From NCBI RefSeq assembly GCF_009660225.1, contig NZ_CP045920.1:3236079-3300078 (forward strand): 64,000 nt of DNA, written 5' to 3'. The notes beneath the pieces were generated by a model, which saw nothing but the letters and a program-made list of their open reading frames with translations, made no database searches and was not told the DNA's origin. The position numbers and the translations under genes were made by a program. Shown one piece after another: positions 19,399 through 29,488 of this stretch. Positions within the stretch are counted from its first letter, which is position 1; every line of letters starts with the position of its first letter. This DNA is from Pseudactinotalea sp. HY158 (GTDB lineage Bacteria; Actinomycetota; Actinomycetes; Actinomycetales; Beutenbergiaceae).

Positions 19399-19832
19399 GG
19401 GCGGGTCCTCATCGGCAGGTCCTCATCGGCAAGTCCTCTCGGGCGGAAGTCGACTGGGCTCAGGCTACCGAGCCACCGGCCCGCCGGTGCACGCGACAGT
19501 TGGCCCGACAGTTGGCCCGGCGCGGCTCTGCGGCGTAGACTGATCGCGACGTCGGGCCGAAACCGGCCCCGGGCTCCAAAATTCGCCGCTTCGAGCGGCC
19601 TTCACGCCGTCAGGCGCTGGCCGGCCCGGCGTCATCTATCCGGGGCGATGTGGCCACCGGCGGGCCGACGACGTGCCGCAACTCACGACGTGCGGGGGCA
19701 TGGCCGGGCGCGTCGGGTTCTTCTCGGGGCGCCCGCACCACGGCACCCCGCCCCGGGCGCGGTTGGTATGTGCGGCCCGCGTTTGTGCTCTAGCCTTGGG
19801 CCGTTCGCCATTCCCTCGCGACGGAGACTCCG
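19399..19832. other. 434-bp gap with a promoter-like site and long leader before DUF47-pit
   Basis: No convincing gene. The gap has a tandem repeat of about 12 bp (CGACAGTTGGCC, twice, 19493-19517). The second copy supplies a -35-like TTGGCC (19512-19517), 18 bases before TAGACT (19536-19541). Initiation there would leave a leader of about 290 nt before the DUF47 gene, or make a small RNA. A CDS is unlikely because stops occur in all frames. Confidence 0.4.
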
Positions 19833-20471
19833 GTGCGTTTCAAAATCACGCCTCGTGACGCCACGTTCTTTGATCTCTTTGCCGACCTCGCGGCCCATCT
19901 GGTGACCGGGGCCAACCTGCTCGCGCAGCTGGTGGGCAGCGAGCCCGCCGACCGCGGGCCGCTCGCCGAGCAGCTCAAGGACTGTGAGCACCTCGGCGAC
20001 GACGCCACCCACTCGATCCTGCGGCGGGTCAACCAGACGTTCGTCACCCCGTTCGACCGGGACGACATCTACGACCTCGCCAGTGCCCTCGACGACTGCA
20101 TGGACTTCATGGAGGCGGCCGGGGAGATCGTCGTGCTCTACGGGGTCGACGAGCTTCCCGATGCGGTGACCGACCAGGTGACCACGCTGCAGCGCGCGGC
20201 CGAGCTCACCGCCGACGCCATGCCGAAGCTGCGCACGATGACCGGCCTCGAGGAGTACTGGATCGAGGTGAACCGCCTCGAGAACGAGGCCGACAAGCTC
20301 TACCGCGCCCTGCTCGCCGACCTGTTCCGCAATCCGCGGTACCAGGAGAGCCCGGCCGGTGTGGTCGAGCTCATGCGGCTGCGCTCGGTCATCGACACCC
20401 TCGAGCAGGCGGCCGACAGCTTCGAGAACGTCGCCAACACGGTCGAGACGATCATCCTCAAGGAAAGCTGA
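19833..20471 (+). CDS. DUF47 (PhoU-like) Pit accessory protein
   Basis: This 212-residue, all-helical protein starts at GTG 19833. The DUF47 pattern is clear: FFDLFADLAAHLVTGANLLAQL, LKDCEHLGDDATHSILRRVNQTFVTPFDRDDIYDLASALDDCMDFM, and a repeat of the acidic/His metal-binding heptads. Such proteins are linked to PiT phosphate transporters. The pit gene begins nine bases downstream, so they form one operon. Confidence 0.92.
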   Translation: MRFKITPRDATFFDLFADLAAHLVTGANLLAQLVGSEPADRGPLAEQLKDCEHLGDDATHSILRRVNQTFVTPFDRDDIYDLASALDDCMDFMEAAGEIVVLYGVDELPDAVTDQVTTLQRAAELTADAMPKLRTMTGLEEYWIEVNRLENEADKLYRALLADLFRNPRYQESPAGVVELMRLRSVIDTLEQAADSFENVANTVETIILKES

Positions 20472-20480
20472 CCGGCGGCC

Positions 20481-21473
20481 GTGGAACTCGCGCTTGTCAT
20501 CCTGGTCGTCGTCATCGCCCTCACGTTCGACTACACGAACGGCTTCCACGACGCCGCCAACGCCATCGCCACGTCGGTCTCGACCCGGGCGCTGACCCCG
20601 CGGGCGGCCCTGGCGATGGCCGCGGTGATGAACCTCGTCGGCGCGCTCCTCGGCGTCGGCGTGGCCGAGACGATCGGTTCGGGGATCATCAACGCCCCGG
20701 AGGGCCATCAGGGCCTGGTCGTGGTGCTCTCGGGGCTGGTCGGCGCGATCGTCTGGAACCTCATCACGTGGTGGAAGGGCCTGCCCTCCTCCTCCTCGCA
20801 CGCACTCATCGGCGGCCTCATGGGCGCCGGGATCGCCTCGTTCTCGCAGGTGCACTGGACGGTCATCCTCGACAAGGTGGTCATCCCGATGATCGCCTCC
20901 CCGCTCGTCGGGTTCGGGCTCGCCTTCCTCGTCATGGTGGGGGTGCTGTGGCTGTTCCGGAACGCGGCCCCGGGGAAGACCCAGCGCCGCTTCCGGATCG
21001 CCCAGACGATCTCCGCCGCCGCGATGGCCCTCGGGCACGGCCTCCAGGACGCGCAGAAGACCATGGGTGTCATCGTGCTCGCCCTCGTCGCCGGCGGCTT
21101 CCACGACGACACCTCCATCCCGCTGTGGGTCAAGCTCGCCGCGGCCGGCGCGATCTCCGCCGGCACCTACTCCGGCGGCTGGCGCATCATGCGCACCCTC
21201 GGCCGCAAGGTGATCGAGCTCGACCCGGCCCGCGGGTTCGTGGCCGAATCGGTGGCGGCCTCGGTGCTCTACACGACCGCGTTCGTGTTCCACGCCCCGA
21301 TCTCCACCACCCACACGATCACCTCGGCGATCATGGGCGTCGGTGCCACGAAGCGGCTCTCGGCCGTGCGCTGGGGCGTGGCCCGCAACATCGGCGTCGC
21401 GTGGGTGCTCACCATCCCCGCCGCCGCCCTCGTGGCCGCGATCATGTACCGGATCATCCACCTCTTCCTCTGA
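20481..21473 (+). CDS. pit: Low-affinity inorganic phosphate transporter (PiT family)
   Basis: This 330-residue permease starts at GTG 20481. PiT signatures are duplicated as expected: FDYTNGFHDAANAIATSVSTRALTP at the N-terminus and a second GHGLQDAQKTMGVI block near residue 185. The central SSSSHALIGG and C-terminal APISTTHTITSAIMGVG are also diagnostic. It takes up metal-phosphate with a cation. Its placement close to pst and ppk makes a phosphate island. Confidence 0.94.
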   Translation: MELALVILVVVIALTFDYTNGFHDAANAIATSVSTRALTPRAALAMAAVMNLVGALLGVGVAETIGSGIINAPEGHQGLVVVLSGLVGAIVWNLITWWKGLPSSSSHALIGGLMGAGIASFSQVHWTVILDKVVIPMIASPLVGFGLAFLVMVGVLWLFRNAAPGKTQRRFRIAQTISAAAMALGHGLQDAQKTMGVIVLALVAGGFHDDTSIPLWVKLAAAGAISAGTYSGGWRIMRTLGRKVIELDPARGFVAESVAASVLYTTAFVFHAPISTTHTITSAIMGVGATKRLSAVRWGVARNIGVAWVLTIPAAALVAAIMYRIIHLFL

Positions 21474-21666
21474 CCCGGGCCGGCACCCCGCGCTCCTGCG
21501 CACCGATCGTTCGAGTATGGACGACGTCGCTCGCCGCGGGCGGGCGGGCGGGGCGGCCCGGGCGCGACTCGTCATGGGTACCCCTGCCCTGTGGACGGAG
21601 TAGGTGTCGGGGGCCGATCTGGCTAGGGTCGAAACGTTCTATTCCTCCAGTCGATCGGATTCTCCG

Positions 21667-22104
21667 TTGTCCCTCCCCCGTCGCCTCGGCGCCGCCACCG
21701 TCGGTGCCCTGCTCGTCTCGGCCGGCAGCCTCGGGCTCGCCGCCTGCTCCACCGTCGCCACCGCCTCGGTGGGCACGTGCACGAACCTCAGTGACCTGCA
21801 GGACGAGATCACCGACATCCCCGCCGTGGGCTGTGACACCTCCCACGACGCGGAGGTCTTCCACCTCGCCGCCCTCGACGACGGCGACTACCCCGGCGAC
21901 GACGCCGTCGGGGAGGCGGCCGACCAGGCGTGCTACGACGCCTTCGAGGCCTACGTGGGCACGCCCTCCGAGGAGTCCGCGGTCGCCTATCTGGTGATCC
22001 CGCCGAACGAGGAGACCTGGACGAAGGCGAACGACCGCGAGGTCGTGTGCATCGCGGCGACCGAGGATCCCGTGGAGCAGAGCTTCCGCGACTCCGGCCT
22101 GTAG
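21667..22104 (+). CDS. Septum-formation-family lipoprotein
   Basis: A secreted protein whose lipobox is LAAC. It has the Septum_form pattern: a VGTC block, an AVGCDTSHDAEVFH block, then two further cysteines. The start is uncertain. TTG at 21667 gives a normal 26-residue lipoprotein signal (SLPRRLGAATVGALLVSAG), while GTG at 21604 would add 21 residues and has a weak ribosome site. The role is unknown despite the family name. A strong hairpin follows 14 bp after the stop. Confidence 0.72.
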   Translation: MSLPRRLGAATVGALLVSAGSLGLAACSTVATASVGTCTNLSDLQDEITDIPAVGCDTSHDAEVFHLAALDDGDYPGDDAVGEAADQACYDAFEAYVGTPSEESAVAYLVIPPNEETWTKANDREVVCIAATEDPVEQSFRDSGL

Positions 22105-22118
22105 GCCCGAGTGATGGC

Positions 22119-22157
22119 GAGGGGGCCCGGGACCAGGTTCGATCCCCGGGCCCCCTC
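22119..22157. terminator. Bidirectional terminator between the lipoprotein gene and pstB
   Basis: A perfect 13-bp stem (22119-22131 with 22145-22157; arms GAGGGGGCCCGGG and its complement) and a 13-nt loop separate two convergent transcription units. Confidence 0.8.
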
Positions 22158-22161
22158 CGAC

Positions 22162-22941
22162 TCAGCCGAAGCGGCCGGCGATGTAGTCCTCGGTCGCCTG
22201 TTCCTTCGGTGAGGCGAACATCGTGGCGGTGTCGTCGAGCTCGATCAGACGCCCGGGCGCTCCGGTGCCGGCGATGTTGAAGAATCCGGTGCGGTCGCTC
22301 ACCCGCGCCGCCTGCTGCATGTTGTGGGTGACGATGACGATCGTGTAGTCCTCCTTGAGCTCGCTCATGAGCTCCTCGATCGCCAGCGTGGAGATCGGGT
22401 CGAGGGCCGAGCAGGGCTCGTCCATGAGCAGCACCTGGGGGCGCACCGCGATGGCGCGGGCGATGCACAGCCGCTGCTGCTGGCCCCCGGACAGCGCGGA
22501 CGCGGGGGCGTCGAGGCGGTCCTTCACCTCGTTGAACAGGTTGGCGCCCGTGAGCGCCGACTCGACCAGCGCCTCGCCGTCGGACTTGCCGATCCGGCGG
22601 CTGTTGAGCCGGATCCCGGCGAGCACGTTCTCGGCGATCGACATCGTGGGGAACGGGTTCGGGCGCTGGAACACCATCCCGATGCGTCGGCGCACGTCCA
22701 CGGGGTCGACGTCCCTGCGGTAGAGGTCCACGCCGTCCATCACGATGGACCCCTCGACGCGGGCGCCCGGGATCACCTCGTGCATCCGGTTGATCGTGCG
22801 CAGGAACGTGGACTTGCCACACCCGGAGGGCCCGATCAGGGCGGTGATCGAACTCGGTTCGATGGTCATGGTCACGTCCGCGACGGCGTGCTTGGGGCCG
22901 TAGTAGACGTCGAGGTCGCTGATCTCGATGCGACGGGTCAC
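22162..22941 (-). CDS. pstB: Phosphate ABC transporter ATPase
   Basis: The protein has 259 residues from GTG 22941, preceded by GAAGGA. Walker A is GPSGCGKST, the signature is ALSGGQQQR, and Walker B is VLLMDEP followed by CSALDPIST, the PstB hallmark. It powers PstCA import of phosphate delivered by PstS. It is the last gene of pstS-pstC-pstA-pstB. Confidence 0.97.
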   Translation of the reverse strand: MTRRIEISDLDVYYGPKHAVADVTMTIEPSSITALIGPSGCGKSTFLRTINRMHEVIPGARVEGSIVMDGVDLYRRDVDPVDVRRRIGMVFQRPNPFPTMSIAENVLAGIRLNSRRIGKSDGEALVESALTGANLFNEVKDRLDAPASALSGGQQQRLCIARAIAVRPQVLLMDEPCSALDPISTLAIEELMSELKEDYTIVIVTHNMQQAARVSDRTGFFNIAGTGAPGRLIELDDTATMFASPKEQATEDYIAGRFG

Positions 22942-22952
22942 GATGGGTTCCT

Positions 22953-23921
22953 TCAGGTTCGGGGGGAGAAGTAGCGGCTGACGAGCCGGGCGAGGAGGTT
23001 GAGCAGCATGACGATGGCGATGAGGGTGAGCGCTCCGGCCCAGGCGCGGTCGATCGAGGCCCCGCCCTGGGCGTACTGGCGGTACACGTAGACCGGCAGC
23101 GTGGCCACCCGGCCCTCGAAGGCGTTCCAGTTGACGCCCGCGGCGAGGCCGACGGTCACGAGCAGCGGCGCCGTCTCCCCGATCACCCGCGCGATCGCGA
23201 TCATGATGCCGGTGGTGATGCCGGCGATGGCGGTGCGCAGCACGACCTTGACGATCGTGAGCCAGCGCGGCACGCCGAGGGCGTAGGCGGCCTCCCGCAG
23301 CTCGTTCGGCACGAGCCGCAGCATCTCCTCCACGGAGCGCACCACGACCGGGGTCATGAGCACCGCGAGCGCGACGCCGCCGATGACGGCGGCCTTGTAG
23401 GCCGGGCCGAACAGGATCGTGAACAGCGCGAAGGCGAAGAGGCCGGCGACGATCGAGGGGATCCCGGTCATGACGTCGACGAGCAGGGTGATCCCGCGCT
23501 TGAGGGGGCCGCGCCCGTACTCCACGAGGTAGATGGCCGTGAAGATCCCCAGCGGGATGGAGATGACGGCCGCGATCCCGGTCACCTGCAGGGTGCCGAT
23601 GATCGCGTGGTAGACGCCGCCGGAGACCATCGACCCGTACACGCCGACCATGTCGGTGTTGAGGAACGTCCAGCCGAAGCGGGAGATCCCGTTGCTCACC
23701 ACGATCCACACGAGCGAGACGAGGGGGATGAGGGCGAGCACGAAGGCCCCGCACACCGCGATGGTGGCGAGGCGGTCCTTGCGGCGGCGATGGGCCATCG
23801 GCACCGGCGTGGGTTCGGGGATCGGACGGCGGACGCGGCCGGACCCGGCCGGGTCTGGGCGGGTCCGGCCCGCGTCGGCGGCGGAGGCGCGGGATTCGGC
23901 GGCGGTTGCGGGCGCGGTCAT
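22953..23921 (-). CDS. pstA: Phosphate ABC transporter permease
   Basis: This 322-residue membrane protein has a Pro/Arg-rich cytoplasmic N-terminus of about 45 residues. The BPD-permease loop is [22 protein letters not shown]. Six membrane segments are visible. The ATG at 23921 overlaps the pstC stop by one base (TGATG), indicating coupled translation. Confidence 0.95.
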   Translation of the reverse strand: MTAPATAAESRASAADAGRTRPDPAGSGRVRRPIPEPTPVPMAHRRRKDRLATIAVCGAFVLALIPLVSLVWIVVSNGISRFGWTFLNTDMVGVYGSMVSGGVYHAIIGTLQVTGIAAVISIPLGIFTAIYLVEYGRGPLKRGITLLVDVMTGIPSIVAGLFAFALFTILFGPAYKAAVIGGVALAVLMTPVVVRSVEEMLRLVPNELREAAYALGVPRWLTIVKVVLRTAIAGITTGIMIAIARVIGETAPLLVTVGLAAGVNWNAFEGRVATLPVYVYRQYAQGGASIDRAWAGALTLIAIVMLLNLLARLVSRYFSPRT

Positions 23922-24901
23922 CAGTTCGCTCCGTCGAATTGGGCGCGGCGGGCGACGATCCAGCGCGCGAGCAGGTTCACCGCGAAGGTGAGGATGAACA
24001 GGATGAGCCCGGTGGCGATGAGCACGTCGACCGCGATCCCCGAGGACTCCGGGAACTGGGCGGCGATATTCGCCGCGATCGAGCTGTGCTGGCCGGGCTT
24101 GAGGAGGAAGAAGTTGATCGCGAAGCCGGGCGAGAGCACCATGAGCACCGCCATGGTCTCCCCGAGGGCGCGCCCGAGGCCGAGCATCGAGGCGGAGATG
24201 ATGCCCGACTTGCCGAAGGGCAGCACGGCCTGGCGGATCATCTCCCAGCGGGTGGCGCCGAGCGCGAGGGAGGCCTCCTCGTGCAGCCGCGGCACCTGCA
24301 GGAACACCTCGCGGATCGTCGCGGTGATGATCGGCATGATCATGACCGCGAGCACGATGCCGGCGGTGAGCACGTTCCGGGCGGGGGCCTGGTAGCCGGC
24401 GAAGATCGGGATGAACCCGAGGGTCGAGCTGAGCCATTCCAGCACCGGGCTGATGAGCGGCTGCAGGAACGCCATCCCCCAGAGCCCGAACACGACCGAG
24501 GGGATCGCGGCGAGCAGGTCGATGAGGTACCCGAGGCCGGACGCCAGCCGGCGCGGGGCGTAGTGCGAGATGAACAGCGCGATGCCGATGCTCAGCGGCA
24601 CGGCGATGACGAGCGCGATCGCGGAGGAGAGCACGGTGCCGAACGCCAGCGGGGCGACGTAGCCCCAGAAGCCGGCGCCCTGGGTGGCGTCGGCGACCTC
24701 GCCGGGCGAGGCGGTGAACGCGGGCCAGGCCCGCACGAGCAGGAAGGCGGCCACGGCGGCGAGCGCGATGAGGATGGTCACGCCGGCCCCGGTGGAGATC
24801 GCCGCGAAGAGGCGGTTTCCGAAGCGGCCGGAACGGCTCTCCCCGCCGAGCCCGGAACTGGCCGGGCTCGGCGGGGAAAGGCGGGGAGTTGCTGAGGTCA
24901 C
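23921..24901 (-). CDS. pstC: Phosphate ABC transporter permease
   Basis: The protein has 326 residues from GTG 24901. The EAA loop reads [23 protein letters not shown]. The permease proper begins near residue 28; the first residues are Ser/Pro/Gly-rich and encoded by a perfect inverted repeat. Its start is only 19 bases after pstS, leaving no intergenic space for a separate control element. Confidence 0.95.
   Translation of the reverse strand: MTSATPRLSPPSPASSGLGGESRSGRFGNRLFAAISTGAGVTILIALAAVAAFLLVRAWPAFTASPGEVADATQGAGFWGYVAPLAFGTVLSSAIALVIAVPLSIGIALFISHYAPRRLASGLGYLIDLLAAIPSVVFGLWGMAFLQPLISPVLEWLSSTLGFIPIFAGYQAPARNVLTAGIVLAVMIMPIITATIREVFLQVPRLHEEASLALGATRWEMIRQAVLPFGKSGIISASMLGLGRALGETMAVLMVLSPGFAINFFLLKPGQHSSIAANIAAQFPESSGIAVDVLIATGLILFILTFAVNLLARWIVARRAQFDGAN
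24841..24876 (-). other. Perfect hairpin inside the first codons of pstC
   Basis: A 15-bp perfect inverted repeat (24841-24855 with 24862-24876) has a 6-nt loop and starts 25 bases inside pstC. Arms are CCCCGCCGAGCCCGG and its complement. It would form a very stable mRNA stem between pstS and the rest of the operon. Confidence 0.7.
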
Positions 24902-24920
24902 GAGAACTCCAGTACGCGAA

Positions 24921-26069
24921 TCAGTTCGCGCTGATTGCTGAGATGGCGGTCTCGACCTTCTGGCGGAGGTCGGCGGAGATCGGCGCGGAGCCGGCGACGT
25001 CGGGCTCCGCGGCGCGGGCCTGACCCGCCTCGCTCGCGACGTAGGTGAGGTAGGCGGCCACGTTGGCGGCCTGGGCCGGGTCCTCGTACGTGGAGCAGGC
25101 GATGAGGTAGGAGACGAGCACGATCGGGTAGGAGCCCGACTCGGTCGTGTCCCGGGCGAGCTCGATGGTCAGCCGCAGGTCGGTGGCGTCCTCGGTCGGG
25201 GGCGAGACGTCGACGACCTTGGCCGCGGCCTCCGCGGACAGCGGCACGAACTGGCCGCCGACGCCGACCGCCACGGTGCCCAGGTCACCGACCCGGGAGG
25301 CGTCGGCGTAGCCGATCGTTCCCTCGGCGGCGGAGACGACGTCGATCATCCCGGAGGTCTGCTGACCGGACTGGGTGCCGGCGATCGGCCACTCCTCGAC
25401 CGGGCCGTGGGTCCACACGTCGGGGGCGACGGCGGCCAGGTAGTCGGTGAAGTTCTCGGTCGTGCCGGACTTGTCCGAACGGTTGACCGGCACGATCTCC
25501 AGGTCCGGCAGCTCGATCTCCGGGTTGGCGGCCACGATGGCCGGGTCGCTCCAGTTGGTCACCTCGCCCGCGAAGATGCCGGCGATGGTCTCGGGCTCGA
25601 GGTTGACGTGCTCCGCCCCGAGGGAGGGCAGGTTGAACACGATCGCGATCGGGGAAATGTACAGCGGCAGCTCGAGGGCCTCGCCGCCGAGGCACCGGGC
25701 ACCGGCCTCCTCGAGCTCCTCGGGGCTGAGCGCCGCATCGGAACCGGCGAACTGCACGGTGCCGTTGAGGAACTGCTCGCGCCCGGTGCCGGACCCGGTC
25801 GGGTCGTAGTTGACGGTCACGTCCGGGTTCGCCTCGGTGAACCCGGCGATCCAGCCGAGGGCGGCGTTCTCCTGCGAGGAGGCGCCCGAGCCGGCGATCA
25901 TGCCGGAGAGCTCGGAGGCGGCGCCGCCGCCGGGGGCCGCGCCGTCGGCCGAGGTGTTCCCGCCGTTGTTCGCGGGCCCGCAGGCGGTCAGGACCAGCGC
26001 GGCCGCGATGACGGAGCCGGCGACGGCACCCGCCCGGCGGGCCGAGCGTCGAATCGGAGCAATGCTCAC
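24921..26069 (-). CDS. pstS: Phosphate-binding lipoprotein
   Basis: The protein has 382 residues from GTG 26069. The signal peptide ends at a lipobox LVLTAC, so Cys is about residue 30. A Gly/Asn/Ala-rich linker then leads to the binding domain. Phosphate-binding segments are GSGASSQENA, NYDPTGSGTGREQF, FAGSDAALS and NRSDKSGTTENFTDYL. It captures phosphate outside the membrane for PstCA. A run of PHO-box units lies 67-132 bp upstream. Confidence 0.96.
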   Translation of the reverse strand: MSIAPIRRSARRAGAVAGSVIAAALVLTACGPANNGGNTSADGAAPGGGAASELSGMIAGSGASSQENAALGWIAGFTEANPDVTVNYDPTGSGTGREQFLNGTVQFAGSDAALSPEELEEAGARCLGGEALELPLYISPIAIVFNLPSLGAEHVNLEPETIAGIFAGEVTNWSDPAIVAANPEIELPDLEIVPVNRSDKSGTTENFTDYLAAVAPDVWTHGPVEEWPIAGTQSGQQTSGMIDVVSAAEGTIGYADASRVGDLGTVAVGVGGQFVPLSAEAAAKVVDVSPPTEDATDLRLTIELARDTTESGSYPIVLVSYLIACSTYEDPAQAANVAAYLTYVASEAGQARAAEPDVAGSAPISADLRQKVETAISAISAN

Positions 26070-26135
26070 GGTGGTTGTCCCAATCTGTTCAGGTCGTGGG
26101 CCGCGAACTCCGCGGCCACGGCCCACGTTAGGAAC

Positions 26136-26201
26136 CCCACGTGACGCCGGATCCTCGCGCCGGTGACGCCGGGCTGACGCCCGGGTGAACAGTGGGTGAA
26201 C
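26136..26201 (-). promoter_or_regulatory. PHO box (PhoP-binding direct repeats) of the pst operon
   Basis: Reading the minus strand there are six units in exact 11-nt phase. Units 1 and 2 are GTTCACCCACT and GTTCACCCGGG. Units 3 and 4 are CGTCAGCCCGG and CGTCACCGGCG. Unit 5 is degenerate and unit 6 is CGTCACGTGGG. The first two match the actinobacterial PHO-box consensus GTTCACC. A -10-like TAACGT lies just downstream near 26125. Phosphate starvation through PhoR-PhoP should induce pstSCAB. Confidence 0.88.
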
Positions 26202-26206
26202 GAACC

Positions 26207-27187
26207 TCAGCTGCGCCCGCGGTACAGCTCGGCGGCCACGACGGCCGGCTTCTTGCGGCCCGGTTTGGCCGGGTTCCGGCGGATGGGCCGGCCGATGTGG
26301 GCGATGAGCACCTCGCCGGTGCGCAGATACGGATCCGCGGCGGGCAGCCGGGCCGCCACCGGGTCCGGGGCCCGCGCGGCGAGCGCGGCGAGGGCCACCG
26401 GGAGCACCGGTCGATGCGTACAGACGACGGTCGCCGGCTGTCGTAGCGAGAGCACCGACTCGAGCACGGCCCGCGCGCGGTCCGGTGCGTGGCGGGCGCC
26501 GTCCTCGGTCAGTTCCTCGAGCACGGCCACCGGCACGCCGGCGGCCTCGGAGTAGGGGGTGACGGTCAGGGCGCACCGCGCCCACGGCGAGGTGAGGATG
26601 CGGGCGGTGCCGTAGGCGGACAGGATCGGCACGAGCGATCGCGCCTGATTCTGCCCGGTCGCCGTGAGCGGACGGGTGTCCTCCCCGCCCTGCCAGGCGG
26701 ATCGGCGCCGGGCGCGTCCGTGCCGCACGAGCAGCACCGGCCAGGTCGCCAGCGTGCCGTCCGCGTGCAGCTCGAGCAGGGCCATGAGCGGGGCCCGGTC
26801 GGCGCGGCGGGTGAGCATCTCCAGGGCCTGCACCGCCTCGACCCACCGGGCCTCGTCGACCTCCTCCGGGGTGGTCGGCACGGCGGTGGAGTGGTCGATC
26901 CCCGCGGCCGGGGTGGCGGCCCAGTACCAGCACACCTTCGGGGTGCCGCCGCCGAGCACGTAGCGCACGGTCGGCAGGGGCCGCCCGAGCACGGCCTCGA
27001 CCCCGGTCTCCTCCCGGACCTCGCGCACGGCCGCGGCGGGCAGCGTCTCGTGCTTGTGGAGCTTCCCCTTGGGCCAGGACCAGTCGTCGTAGCCGGGCCG
27101 GTGCACGAGCAGCACCTCGAGGTGGCCGCCGGCGAGCCGCCAGAGGAGGGCGCCCGCGGCGTGCACGGGCTTCTTGGCGCCGGACAC
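26207..27187 (-). CDS. NUDIX hydrolase fused to a histidine phosphatase (MutT1-like)
   Basis: The protein has 326 residues. The NUDIX box is at residues 41-63 (GKLHKHETLP then REVREETGV). The second half is a phosphoglycerate-mutase-type phosphatase with the LLVRHGRA motif. Mycobacterial MutT1 has this layout and hydrolyses 8-oxo-(d)GTP and diadenosine polyphosphates. The GTG start lies two bases after the ppk stop, so the pair is co-expressed. The link to polyphosphate is by position only. Confidence 0.9.
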   Translation of the reverse strand: MSGAKKPVHAAGALLWRLAGGHLEVLLVHRPGYDDWSWPKGKLHKHETLPAAAVREVREETGVEAVLGRPLPTVRYVLGGGTPKVCWYWAATPAAGIDHSTAVPTTPEEVDEARWVEAVQALEMLTRRADRAPLMALLELHADGTLATWPVLLVRHGRARRRSAWQGGEDTRPLTATGQNQARSLVPILSAYGTARILTSPWARCALTVTPYSEAAGVPVAVLEELTEDGARHAPDRARAVLESVLSLRQPATVVCTHRPVLPVALAALAARAPDPVAARLPAADPYLRTGEVLIAHIGRPIRRNPAKPGRKKPAVVAAELYRGRS

Positions 27188-27189
27188 CC

Positions 27190-29409
27190 CTAGCGGCCCG
27201 TCGACCGGTGCGGCGCCGCGGAGCGGTACGTCGCGCGCATCATGGGCCGGTGGGAGGACATGAGCAGTTCCTGCAGGTCGGCGAGCCGGTTGCCGTCGGC
27301 GTCGCGGTCCGCGCGGCGCCAGAAGATCCGACCGTTCCGGCCCGGGCGATCGGGCGGACCCTCCGGGTCGTACAACTGGTGCCAGCTGGCGGTCGAGGGG
27401 GACATGGCCACGTCGATGAGGCTGACGAGTTCGGCGACGTGTTCGTGATCGACCACCCGGATGAGCACCTCGATGCGGCGGTCGAGGTTGCGGTGCATGA
27501 GGTCGGCGCTGCCGAGGAGCACCTCGGGGTCGCCGCCGCGGGCGAAGGCGAACACGCGGGAGTGCTCGAGGAACCGGCCGAGGATCGAGCGCACCCGGAT
27601 GCTCTCGCTCAGGCCCGGGACGCCCGCCTCGAGGGCGGTCGTGCCGCGCACGAGGAGGTCGACGGGAACCCCGGCCCGGGAGGCCCGGTAGAGCGCGTCG
27701 ATCGTCTCCTCGTCCACGATCGAGTTCACCTTGAACTTGATCCACGCCTCCTGACCGTCGCGGTGGTGCGCGACCTCCCGCTCGATCCGCTCGATGAGCC
27801 CGGAGCGCACGGAGCGCGGGGCCACGAGCAGCCGGTGGAACTTCGCCTTGGGCGCGTAACCGGAGAGCTGGTTGAACAGCCGGGTCAGGTCCTGGCCGAC
27901 GTCCGGATCGCACGTGAGCAGGCCGTAGTCCTCGTACAGTCGGGCCGTCTTCGGGTTGTAGTTGCCGGTGCCGATGTGGCAGTAGCGGCGCAGCCCGTCG
28001 GCCTCCTGGCGCACCACGAGGGTGAGCTTGCAGTGGGTCTTGAGGCCGACGATCCCGTAGACGACGTGCACCCCGGCCTGTTCAAGCTTGCGGGCCCAGG
28101 AGATGTTCGCCTGTTCGTCGAATCGGGCCTTGATCTCCACGACCGCGAGCACCTGCTTGCCGGCCTCGGCGGCGTCGATCAGGGCGTCGACGATCGGCGA
28201 GTCGCCCGAGGTGCGGTACAGGGTCTGCTTGATGGCCAGCACCTGCGGATCGGCCGCGGCCTGGGAGAGAAACTGCTGCACGCTCGTGGCGAAGGAGTCG
28301 TACGGGTGGTGGAGCAGGATCTCCCCGTCCCGGATGGCCTCGAACACGTCGGTGGGGTTCGCGCTCTCGACCTGGGAGAGGCCGCGGGCGGTGCCGGCCA
28401 CGAACGGCCGGAACGACAGCTCGGCCCGGTCGAGGTCGGCGATGAGATTGAGGCCGGTCAGGTCGAGCGGGGCGGGCAGCTCGTACACGTCCGATTCCAC
28501 GATGCCGAGCTCGGAGACGAGCATGTCGCGCACCTTCGGGGTGAACCCGCGGGCCAGCTCGAGGCGGACCGGCGGGCCGAAGCGGCGCCGCAGCAGCTCC
28601 CGTTCGAGGGCCTTGAGCAGATTCTCGGCGTCGTCCTCCTCCACCTCGAGGTCCTCGTTGCGGGTGACCCGGAAGACGTGGTGTTCCACGACGTCCATGC
28701 CGGGGAACAGGTAGTCGAGGAAGTGGGCGATCACGTCCTCGATCGGCACGAAGGAGCTCTCCTCCCCCTCGATGTCGGCCGGGTCGTGGGGGCGGCCGCG
28801 GGCGTCGACCGCGATGAACCGGGGCAGCAGCGGCGGCACCTTGACGCGGGCGAAGTGCTCCCGCCCCGTGCCGGGATTGCGCACGACGACGGCGAGGTTG
28901 AGCGACAGCCCGGAGATGTACGGGAACGGATGGGCCGGGTCGACCGCGAGCGGGGTGAGCACGGGGAAGATCATCTTGCGGAAGTACTTGTGGAGCCGGT
29001 CCTGCTCGGACCCCGCGAGGTCGTCGAAGCGCACGAGGGTGATCCCCTCGGCGGCGAGCGCCGGCGCCACGTCCGCCGCGAACACCCGGGCGTGCCGGTC
29101 GGTGAGCTGGTGGGCGGTCTCGCCGATCGCCTCGAGCACCTGCCGGGGCTGCAGGCCCGAGGCCGCGGTCACGGCCATGCCGGTGGCGATCCGGCGCTTG
29201 AGGCCGGCCACGCGCACCATGAAGAACTCGTCGAGGTTCGAGGCGAAGATCGACAGGTAGCGCACCCGCTCGAGCAGCGGGAGGCCTGAGTCCTCGGCCA
29301 GTTCGAGCACTCGTTCGTTGAAGGCCAGCCAGCTCAGTTCCCGGTCGCCGAAGCGGCCCTCGGGCAGGTCCGTCTCGGCGCGCACGTCATCGGTCGCGAT
29401 CTCGGTCAT
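27190..29409 (-). CDS. ppk: Polyphosphate kinase
   Basis: The 739-residue PPK1 reversibly makes polyphosphate from ATP. Domains in order: N domain ([17 protein letters not shown]), head domain, and two phospholipase-D-like C domains. The autophosphorylated His is in [20 protein letters not shown], about residue 478. The second conserved segment [27 protein letters not shown] is present. It starts at ATG 29409. The upstream 79 bp contain a short TTCACATTC that could be a weak PHO half-site. Confidence 0.96.
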   Translation of the reverse strand: MTEIATDDVRAETDLPEGRFGDRELSWLAFNERVLELAEDSGLPLLERVRYLSIFASNLDEFFMVRVAGLKRRIATGMAVTAASGLQPRQVLEAIGETAHQLTDRHARVFAADVAPALAAEGITLVRFDDLAGSEQDRLHKYFRKMIFPVLTPLAVDPAHPFPYISGLSLNLAVVVRNPGTGREHFARVKVPPLLPRFIAVDARGRPHDPADIEGEESSFVPIEDVIAHFLDYLFPGMDVVEHHVFRVTRNEDLEVEEDDAENLLKALERELLRRRFGPPVRLELARGFTPKVRDMLVSELGIVESDVYELPAPLDLTGLNLIADLDRAELSFRPFVAGTARGLSQVESANPTDVFEAIRDGEILLHHPYDSFATSVQQFLSQAAADPQVLAIKQTLYRTSGDSPIVDALIDAAEAGKQVLAVVEIKARFDEQANISWARKLEQAGVHVVYGIVGLKTHCKLTLVVRQEADGLRRYCHIGTGNYNPKTARLYEDYGLLTCDPDVGQDLTRLFNQLSGYAPKAKFHRLLVAPRSVRSGLIERIEREVAHHRDGQEAWIKFKVNSIVDEETIDALYRASRAGVPVDLLVRGTTALEAGVPGLSESIRVRSILGRFLEHSRVFAFARGGDPEVLLGSADLMHRNLDRRIEVLIRVVDHEHVAELVSLIDVAMSPSTASWHQLYDPEGPPDRPGRNGRIFWRRADRDADGNRLADLQELLMSSHRPMMRATYRSAAPHRSTGR

Positions 29410-29488
29410 GGCCCAATGCTCGCACCACATCCTGGGGACGTGCACGGGATCGGCCGAATGTGAATGCCGGGTCGGCGCGAGGGCCGGG

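Noticed and set aside
29410-29488. PHO box upstream of ppk
   Set aside because: Only a single TTCAC-containing stretch; no second 11-nt unit in phase.
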